DNA of 33,915 nucleotides, from NCBI GenBank assembly GCA_910585795.1, contig CAJUFV010000242.1, positions 1-33,915 of the forward strand, in the 5' to 3' direction. A program made the translations under genes and the position numbers. Shown here in pieces: positions 16,097-23,500 of this stretch. Position 1 is the first letter of the stretch. The number at the start of each line of letters is the position of its first letter. The notes beneath the pieces were generated by a model that saw only the letters and a program-made list of their open reading frames with translations, did no database searches and had not been told where the DNA came from. Source of the stretch: an uncultured Clostridia bacterium. GTDB lineage: Bacteria; Bacillota; Clostridia; UBA1381.

Positions 16097-17026
16097 ATGA
16101 GAGAATTTGAAAACGGACTCAAGGTTATCGGTACGGACTTAGGATACGGGAATATAAAGACCGCAAACACTGTAACGCCTACGGGAATTACCGTGTACGA
16201 TACCGAGCCTATATTTCAGGGTAATATCCTTGAATATAACGGCAGGTATTACCGATTCGGTGAAAATCACAAGGAGTTTATCGCGGATAAATCTGTTGAC
16301 GAGGACTTTTACATATTAAACCTTATGGCGGTTGCGCGTGAGTTACAGCGCACAAGTACATATGACGCGCGTGTTTATCTTGCAACAGGCTTGCCGCTTA
16401 CTTGGGTACGCGCACAGCGTAGTAGCTTCAAAGCGTATCTTATGAAAAATACAGTTGTGGACTTTCGATACAACGGTAACGATTTTCATATTGAGTTTGC
16501 CGGGTGTAGCGTCTATCCGCAGGGCTATCCCGCTATTGTAGAGCGTATCAAAGAGTTTAAGGGTACAAATATCCTTGCAGACATCGGTAACGGTACAATG
16601 AATATCCTGTATATTCAGAACAAGAAGCCGATTGAAAGCAAATCTTGGACGGAAAAACTTGGTGTCAATCAATGCGTTATCCGTATCAAAAATATCGTTA
16701 TGGATATGTACGGAGTAAAGATTGACGACAGCATTGTGGAGCAGTATTTACGATTTGGAAAGGCTGATGTTTCAGACAAGTATCTGAAAATATTGTATAA
16801 AACCGCATCGGAATATGCGACAGATATTTTCGCGGCATTACGGAAGTATGAATATAATTCTGAACTGATGAAGCTATATGTTATCGGCGGCGGTGGCTGT
16901 ATTGTAAAGAACTTTGCCGACTATGACCGTGAGCGCGTCATAATCATTGACGATATATGCGCCACAGCAAAAGGCTTTGAATACCTTGCATATATGCAGA
17001 TAAGGAGAAACCAAAATGCAGGATAA
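16097..17026 (+). CDS. parM: ParM/StbA-like actin-type segregation ATPase
   Basis: A 309-residue actin-fold ATPase. The phosphate-1 motif is VIGTDLGYGNIKT near the N-terminus, phosphate-2 is ILADIGNGTMNIL, and the adenosine motif is LYVIGGGGCIVK near the C-terminus. The sequence is of the plasmid ParM/Alp type that forms filaments to push DNA circles apart. GGAGGTG lies before the ATG. The 11-base overlap with the next gene, which would be the ParR adaptor, supports the assignment. It is the second segregation system in the window besides ParAB. The gene begins right after the fic terminator, so it starts a new operon. Confidence 0.85.
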   Translation: MREFENGLKVIGTDLGYGNIKTANTVTPTGITVYDTEPIFQGNILEYNGRYYRFGENHKEFIADKSVDEDFYILNLMAVARELQRTSTYDARVYLATGLPLTWVRAQRSSFKAYLMKNTVVDFRYNGNDFHIEFAGCSVYPQGYPAIVERIKEFKGTNILADIGNGTMNILYIQNKKPIESKSWTEKLGVNQCVIRIKNIVMDMYGVKIDDSIVEQYLRFGKADVSDKYLKILYKTASEYATDIFAALRKYEYNSELMKLYVIGGGGCIVKNFADYDRERVIIIDDICATAKGFEYLAYMQIRRNQNAG

Positions 17027-17387
17027 AAAAGACATATATCAATGCTCAATCAGATTTCACAGATACAATCCCGAACACCGAAAGGCTTGGTCGCATTTAC
17101 GGAATATAGACAAGGCGGAATACAAATCATATGCTGACTTTATCGCAAAGGCTATAAATGCCTATTTTGAAAAGGATAGTACAGATATGGAAACTGATAC
17201 CGTAAAGCTTGAAAATATGTTGATTGATAGAATATGCGCGGCAGTACAAAAGTGTATTGCGGACGCATTATCAAGTGAAATACTAAAACAAGTATTTAAT
17301 TCCGATAAAAAATCAGGAAATGCTATCAAACCTGAAAGCAGCGTATCCGATGTGGATTGGGCTTATCTATGCGGAAGTGATGAGTGA
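17016..17387 (+). CDS. ParR-like adaptor of the ParM system
   Basis: A 123-residue protein overlapping parM. The N-terminal YQCSIRFHRYNPEHRKAW followed by YKSYADFIAKAINAYF resembles the ribbon-helix-helix proteins that bind plasmid centromeres. The middle is a helical stretch and the tail is acidic. ParR proteins bind parC repeats and cap ParM filaments; the repeats at 17409-17528 downstream could be that site. Identification rests on fold pattern and position more than on close sequence similarity. Confidence 0.65.
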   Translation: MQDKKDIYQCSIRFHRYNPEHRKAWSHLRNIDKAEYKSYADFIAKAINAYFEKDSTDMETDTVKLENMLIDRICAAVQKCIADALSSEILKQVFNSDKKSGNAIKPESSVSDVDWAYLCGSDE

Positions 17388-17394
17388 TATATAA

Positions 17395-17742
17395 AAATAA
17401 GCATTTGATGTCAGCAAAACAGCAAATCAGCCTTGAATGACAGCAAGACGAAAGCAAAACACGATAATTTGATTTAATCAAAAATTAAGGCATAATTCGT
17501 GCTGTCAAATTCAGGCGAAATGCTGTCAGGTCTGATATTAAAAATACAAAAAATGATATAAAGGAGGACACAATGCAGAACTATAAAGCAGAAATAATGA
17601 CAAGCAGTAATACGATACAAAGGCTTTGCCTTTGGTACGGGCAAGCATAGCATTTTGCCGTCAAAATACAGCTTGTTAGTGGCTTCGCCCCTAAAACCCC
17701 GCGCCTGTTGGCGCAAATAAAATGAAAAGAGGTGTATAAAAT
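17395..17742 (+). other. Intergenic region with candidate oriT and/or parC
   Basis: A stretch of about 350 bases with no clear long gene, upstream of the mobilisation genes. TTTGATT-T-AATCAAA (17468-17482) is a perfect palindrome. Around it lie TGTCAGCA (17409) and TGACAGCA (17438) on the left and TGCTGTCA twice on the right (17500, 17521). Further on are two strong hairpins: CAAAGGC-TTT-GCCTTTG (17618-17634) and GCGCC-TGTT-GGCGC (17701-17714). Hairpins plus repeats just before mobC and the relaxase gene are what an oriT looks like; the first half may be the parC of the ParM system. The nick site cannot be placed from sequence alone. Confidence 0.6.
17573..17650 (+). CDS. Possible 25-residue peptide in the oriT region
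   Basis: A very strong ribosome site (AAGGAGGACAC) precedes ATG 17573. The frame encodes SSNTIQRLCLWYG near its end and stops at 17650, with the first hairpin inside its coding part. I recall similar short S-N-T-x-x-R-L-C-L-W-Y-G frames before mobilisation genes in Clostridial elements. A leader peptide controlling mob expression is possible; it may also be a chance frame across a conserved oriT. Confidence 0.45.
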   Translation: MQNYKAEIMTSSNTIQRLCLWYGQA

Positions 17743-18183
17743 GTGTTACAGCTAACACCTATTTCACTTGCGGAAGCAAATGCTTATGTTGCTAAATATC
17801 ATAGACATCATAAGGCAGTACAGGGACATAAATTTTCTATCGGCTGTTCCGAAAACGGTCAGCTTGTAGGCGTTGTAATTGTCGGACGTCCTATAAGCCG
17901 TTATTTTGATAATGGTAAAACGCTTGAAGTAACGCGCCTTTGCACAGACGGAACAAAAAACGTATGCAGTATGCTGTACGCAGCCGCCGCAAGAGCAGCA
18001 AAGGCGATGGGATATGAAAAAATCATTACATATACGCTTGAAAGTGAAAGCGGAGTCAGCTTAAAAGCGGCAGGCTGGAAATGTGTCGGTATTGCAGGAG
18101 GTAAACAATGGACAGGAGTGAGAAAGCCGCCTGTTCCGTTATATCCGCAGGAAATGAAATACAGATATGAAAAACTGTTGTAG
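17743..18183 (+). CDS. XF1762-family (Mom-like, GNAT-related) protein
   Basis: A 146-residue protein with the full XF1762 pattern: EANAYVAKYHRHHKAVQGHK near the start, then GVVIVGRPISR, LEVTRLCTDGTKNVCSMLYA and ITYTLESESGVSLKAAGWK. The family is related to phage Mu Mom and to GNAT acyltransferases, and is common in conjugative elements. Mom modifies adenine to evade restriction, so DNA modification is a fair guess here but unproven. The start is GTG 17743 with AGAGGTG eight bases upstream; an ATG two bases earlier is out of frame and stops after four codons. It precedes mobC by 14 bases. Confidence 0.85.
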   Translation: MLQLTPISLAEANAYVAKYHRHHKAVQGHKFSIGCSENGQLVGVVIVGRPISRYFDNGKTLEVTRLCTDGTKNVCSMLYAAAARAAKAMGYEKIITYTLESESGVSLKAAGWKCVGIAGGKQWTGVRKPPVPLYPQEMKYRYEKLL

Positions 18184-18197
18184 GACGGTGAATTTGT

Positions 18198-18497
18198 ATG
18201 GATAAGAAAATAAAAATGTCAGTACGATTAACCGAAAGAGAATATAAGCACTTAAAATGTCAGGCTGCCAATGCAGGCTTAAAGATGGAACCGTTTATCC
18301 GAAAACTGATTATGGGCGTGGATATTACCCCGCGTCCGCCGGGTAATATTATCAATCTCATACGGGAAGTAAACTATATCGGCAACAACATAAATCAGAT
18401 TGCTAAAAAGGTAAATTCGGAAAACCGTGTAAATCAATCACAGCTTGAAGAAATATTACATCTGCTCGGAGAAATATACCGCGAGGTCAAAAACTGA
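18198..18497 (+). CDS. mobC: MobC-family relaxosome protein
   Basis: A 99-residue protein with an N-terminal ribbon-helix-helix (KIKMSVRLTEREYKHLKCQA) and the conserved mobilisation segment NLIREVNYIGNNINQIAKKV near the middle. MobC proteins bind oriT and help the relaxase open the strands. The stop TGA overlaps the relaxase start (TGATG), so the two are made together. Confidence 0.92.
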   Translation: MDKKIKMSVRLTEREYKHLKCQAANAGLKMEPFIRKLIMGVDITPRPPGNIINLIREVNYIGNNINQIAKKVNSENRVNQSQLEEILHLLGEIYREVKN

Positions 18498-19843
18498 TGG
18501 CAATTACAAAGGTATATGCCGTTCGGAATAAGCTACACCGCGCAGTAAATTATGCAGCTAATGAGGAAAAGACCTCGCTTGATAAGTTAATCGGCTATGC
18601 CGCTAACCCCGACAAGACGGAACAAAGTATATTTGAAAGCGTTGTAAACTGTACAACTGTCGAAACAGCTTTTGATGAAATGACAGCTACAAAACGAAAA
18701 TACGGTAAAGAGGATAAAGTCCTTGCATATCACTATATACAATCCTTTAAGCCGGGCGAAGTAACACCCGAACTTGCACACAGTATCGGAGTACAGTTTG
18801 CAAAGGAATGTTTTGGCGATAGATTCGAGGTGGTTATAGGAACGCACCTTGACCGCGAACATCTCCATAATCATATAGTTGTAAATTCTGTTTCATTTTT
18901 AGATGGCGGCAAGTTTCGCTCTACACCTCAAAGCTACTATAACGTAATCCGTAAAATTTCAGACAGGCTATGCAGAGAAAATGAATTATCCGTCATAGAT
19001 AATCCGCAGCACCGTGGTATGCACTATGCAGAGTGGAAAGCCTTGAACGAGGGTAAGCCGACAATACGCTCTCAGGTACGCGAGGAGCTTGACGAGGTTA
19101 TAAAGTCCTCATATACAATGCAAATATTCTGGAAAGAACTGAAACAGCGCGGATATGTGGTACACCGCAAGGGTGAGAATATAAAGTACACGTCTATCAT
19201 TCCCCCGTTTGGCAAAAGACCGATAAGGCTTGATAAACTCGGTGCGGAATATACCGAAGCAGCTATAATGGAACGCATTACGGCTGAGAGGAACGGTATC
19301 CGTACTATGCCGCCATCACAGCGCAGAAAAATATATAGATATAACGGAAATCTTAAAACAGTACCCCGAAAAAAACTCAAAGGCTTTCAAGCCCTGTACT
19401 TCCATTATCTGTACTTGTTTAAGAAAATCCGTAAGAAGCAGACACCGCAGAGGGTGTCATTTTTTATGCGTGATGAAATTATCAGGTTTGAACGCTATCA
19501 GAAGCAGTTTAAGTTTTTATACAGCCACAACATAGAAACAGCCGAGCAGCTACAAGCATATCTCTCGGAACAGGAACAGCAGATTGAGAATTTGACTAAA
19601 ACACGTCAAAACCTATACAACGAAAGGAATTACACAGATGAGCAAGGGGAAATCTCACAGCAAATTTCAGAAATTAACGGTGCGCTCAAGGTATGCCGTG
19701 CAGATGTCAGAATGTGCAAGGCAATACTTACAGACGCAGACCGCATCAAAGAAAAGTATCATAAGGCACAGGAATTACAGACACAAGCAATAGAAAATCA
19801 AAAGGAGGTTACAGACAATGAATTCAAGCGGAGAAGTCGCTGA
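18497..19843 (+). CDS. MobP-type relaxase (MobA/VirD2 family)
   Basis: A 448-residue relaxase. The metal-binding histidine cluster THLDREHLHNHIVVN is near residue 115, and the N-terminal region has conserved tyrosines (VNYAANEEKT) of which one should be the nicking residue. It would cut at oriT, stay bound to the 5' end and lead the strand into the recipient. The C-terminal third (from about residue 300) is basic and then coiled coil (AYLSEQEQQIENLTKTRQN), as in CTn relaxases. It overlaps mobC by one base and pcfB by 26 bases. Length and motifs look complete. Confidence 0.93.
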   Translation: MAITKVYAVRNKLHRAVNYAANEEKTSLDKLIGYAANPDKTEQSIFESVVNCTTVETAFDEMTATKRKYGKEDKVLAYHYIQSFKPGEVTPELAHSIGVQFAKECFGDRFEVVIGTHLDREHLHNHIVVNSVSFLDGGKFRSTPQSYYNVIRKISDRLCRENELSVIDNPQHRGMHYAEWKALNEGKPTIRSQVREELDEVIKSSYTMQIFWKELKQRGYVVHRKGENIKYTSIIPPFGKRPIRLDKLGAEYTEAAIMERITAERNGIRTMPPSQRRKIYRYNGNLKTVPRKKLKGFQALYFHYLYLFKKIRKKQTPQRVSFFMRDEIIRFERYQKQFKFLYSHNIETAEQLQAYLSEQEQQIENLTKTRQNLYNERNYTDEQGEISQQISEINGALKVCRADVRMCKAILTDADRIKEKYHKAQELQTQAIENQKEVTDNEFKRRSR

Positions 19844-20453
19844 TTTAATGGTAAAAGAGGGTATTCAGATTACCGAGTCAAGCGTTAAGCTGATGGCGCT
19901 CGGTGCGAAAAACCTTGCCGCAATTATAATGGCACTTGTTAATGAAGATAACAAGCTGCAAGGAATGACTAATATGAAGCAGCTTATAAAATCAGAAAAG
20001 CCGTTATGTATTATGCAGATTAAAGAAGATTTACGGAAATTCAACAAAGAAGCGAAAAATTATGGAGTGTTATTTGCTCCCGTCAAGGATAAAACAAATG
20101 ATACGGGACTTTGTGATATTATCGCAAAGCAGGACGATATACCGCAGCTTAATCACATTATGGAAAAGCTCGGTTTTAATGCGCCTGTTATTGAAAACAC
20201 TCCCGATAATGAGGAAACGAAAGTAAATCAGGATAAAGCACAGTCAAAAAACTCAACACCCCGCGCGAACGAAAATCAGTCAGGCGGCAGATATACAAAG
20301 CGCGGGGATACGGAGCGAACGGACAGCAATTCTAAACCGTCCGTAAAAAAACAGATAAACGACATAAAAGCACAGCAGGCAAAGAAACAAGCAGGACGCG
20401 CACCTGTTCGTCAGAAGTCGCGTACCGCACCAAAAATGAAAAAGGAGAGATAA
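19818..20453 (+). CDS. pcfB: PcfB-family relaxosome accessory protein
   Basis: A 211-residue protein. Residues 1-125 match the PcfB/DUF3801 family (SSVKLMALGAKNLAAIIMAL, LRKFNKEAKNYGVLFAPVKD). The tail is disordered, polar and basic, suited to DNA or protein docking. In pCF10 the homologue links the relaxase to the coupling protein. AAAGGAGG lies ahead of the ATG, inside the relaxase gene. A terminator follows at 20484, so this ends the mobilisation operon. Confidence 0.85.
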   Translation: MNSSGEVADLMVKEGIQITESSVKLMALGAKNLAAIIMALVNEDNKLQGMTNMKQLIKSEKPLCIMQIKEDLRKFNKEAKNYGVLFAPVKDKTNDTGLCDIIAKQDDIPQLNHIMEKLGFNAPVIENTPDNEETKVNQDKAQSKNSTPRANENQSGGRYTKRGDTERTDSNSKPSVKKQINDIKAQQAKKQAGRAPVRQKSRTAPKMKKER

Positions 20454-20483
20454 CGCAAATGTGTTGTATTCATAGAATTGATG

Positions 20484-20514
20484 TATCGTCTTAGCTTTAA
20501 GGCGATTTTTTATT
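20484..20514 (+). terminator. Terminator after pcfB
   Basis: ATCGTCTTA (20484-20492) pairs with TAAGGCGAT (20497-20505) with one T-G pair, a four-base loop, and then TTTTTT. It separates the mobilisation operon from the surface-protein genes. Confidence 0.85.
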
Positions 20515-20559
20515 TAATTTACGAAACAAAACTATATAGAATTTATGGAGGATTCAAAA

Positions 20560-23500
20560 ATGAATATCAAATTTAAGAACAGACTCAAGAGAATTTTATC
20601 AAGCGTAATGGCGGCAGGAATGGCTATGAGCCTTATTCCTTCGGTCAGCTTCGCGGCACAGTCAAACGAATATGTAGACCCCGCTGATGTATGGATTGAA
20701 GCAAACGGGCGCACAAGCGAGTTTGACATCAATGCAACAGTAACTACGGGTACTATGTTCTGCCCTGTATGCGATATGCCGACAAGCAATATTTCTTACC
20801 GCGTACCTGAATATACACGCACAGGCGAAACAGCATTAAATCGCGGCGTATATTATTCCGACGGTACTTGTATGGACGGAAAAAGCAAGGGCAATCTTGA
20901 TGATGGCATACCGGGCGTTGACGCATTCTATACCGGAAGTCATTGGACAAAATCAGTTTGTCAGAATTGCGGCACAATAAATTCCGTTGACGGAATTAAC
21001 GCGTATTCGTGCGGAAAAGATGTATATTCCCTTAACCCGTGCGACAGCAACTTTTTCCTTGATTTTGACAGCACGGAATATACCCCTTACAGCAGCACAA
21101 AGCATAAAACCTCATTAAAAAGGGGCAAGTATTGTCAATTCTGTAAGGGAACGAGAGAAACCGCTGCTATTGATTATGAAAATCATAACTTCGATGAAAT
21201 GATAGACGGAGAATTGGGAAATCAGCGTTTTCATATTACGGCGGATTGCGAGGATTGCGGCTATAAGAAAAACGAATACGCGGCTGCAAAGTCTGTTGTA
21301 CAGAGTTATTACGGTAAAGTTGACGGAAAAGCGCATACCGTAACAGTCAGCGATTTGTCGGAGAGCGGTGTGCATACCTCAATCCGCTATGGTACAGAAG
21401 CGAATAAATGTAATAAGACTTCCGCACCGAATTATACAGACGAGGGATATTATCCTGTTTACTATGAGATTGATTATTCATACGGCGGCGAGAGTATGAC
21501 GGAAAACGGAGTAAGCTATGTATGGCTTTTATCCGATACCACGTCATCGAATACAAACAGTATTCATACACACAACTTCCGCTATCTTGAAACAGTACGC
21601 CCCACCTGTACAGAATTAGGCTATGACCGTTTTCAGTGCAGCGAGTGCGGAGCATTGCAGAAAACAAATTATACTCCCTCAACAGGACACGATTACAATA
21701 CTGTTGTAATCCGTGAGCCGAGTTGTCAGCAGGGCGGTTTGGAATTACACGCTTGTAAATCTTGCGGCAGCTATTATACTGAAAACACATCAATGACAGA
21801 CCACCGTTATCAAACAAACACAGTTGCGTCTACTTGTACGGTAAACGGATATACAGAACATATCTGTATTGACTGCGGCTACAAGTACATTACAGATTTA
21901 ACGCCGCTTGCAAAGCACGATTACAGACCGACGGTAACCGCGTCGACTTGTAAAACAAAAGGCTTTACAACATACAAGTGCAGAAATTGTGATGATACAT
22001 ATGTCAGTGATTATACAGAGCCGCGCGGTCATAAGTGGGACGAGGGACACACAGTAACAAACTCGACTTGCGAGAGCGAGGGCGTTATGGAATATGACTG
22101 TAAGCATTGTGATGAAAAGATGATAAAGGCTGTCAGTGCAACAGGTCATACATTGGGCGAAGCTGCTACCTGTACCGAATCGCAAACTTGCGAAAGCTGC
22201 GGCGCTATTCTTGAACTGCCGACAGGTCATACCTATTCCGAAACAGTAACGGAGCCTACTTGTACGGCTATGGGATATACCACATATAATTGTGATAATT
22301 GCGACCATTCATATGTTGGAGATTACAAGGACAAAATCGCTCATAAGTACAGCGCGGATATAACTGCTCCGACTTGTACGGCTATGGGATATACAACATT
22401 CACTTGTGAGGATTGCGGCGACAGCTACATTTCAGATTATACCGACAAGGCGCCGCATAATTATAACGCTGTTGTAACCGCGCCTACTTGTACGACTATG
22501 GGATATACAACATATACTTGTGCGGATTGCTCAGATAGCTATGTAAGCAACTATACAAATGTATTACCGCATAACTACAATAAGCAGACCATAGAGCCGA
22601 CCTGCACATCACAGGGATATACAATCTATACCTGCCCCGATTGCGGCAAGGAATACATCGGAGATGAGCAAGAGCCGATTGAACACCATTATAACGCTAT
22701 TGTAACCGCGCCCACTTGTACGGAACTCGGATATACCATCTATACTTGTACGGACTGCGGCGAAGCACACAAGTTAGATTACATTGAAGCAACAGGACAT
22801 AAGCTGTCCGATTGGATAGTTGATGAAGCGGCTACAATCGAACACAGCGGCGAAAAGCATATTGAATGTACTGTTTGCGGTACGATTATAAACACAGCCG
22901 AAATTCCGAAGCTCCCTAACAATGATAATTCTGATGAGGACGGTCATTCAAAGGTCGGCGATTATAACATTCTGATTACAGACAAGGATAGCAAGCCGAT
23001 TTTCAACAGCGAAATCAGCATTGACACAAACGATAACCTCACAATCAAACTCCACGATGGACGTTTACTGTCGGCAGAGGATATAACAACAATCACAGTA
23101 ACATATACCGAAACACAAGAGCCTGCAACAGATATAAATATCTTTATTGCAGATTCGGCAAATAACGCGGCAACAGGTAAAACGGACGCAAACGGTCAGC
23201 TTGCAGTACCTAATACAAATTCGTCAACAGGCAGCACAAACGGTACTGTCGCAGATGATGACAAGACCTATGTTGTAATTGCTACCGATAAAAACGGCGA
23301 GCTTATCCCGAATTGTGATGTAGTTGTCGGTGATAACTATTCTATTGATGTAAAACTCCCGACAGATACAGCCTTTAACAAGGATAACCGCGTAACTATT
23401 ACTGTTGTAACCGAAAAGGGCGAAGCTGTCAGCGGTTTAAGGGTACAGGTTATAGGCGATACAGACCACATAGAAAACGGATATACAAATATCAAGGGTC

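Noticed and set aside
21571..22915. CRISPR-like spacing of repeats
   Set aside because: Units are coding, about 105 bases apart, and vary like protein repeats; there are no unique spacers and no cas genes.
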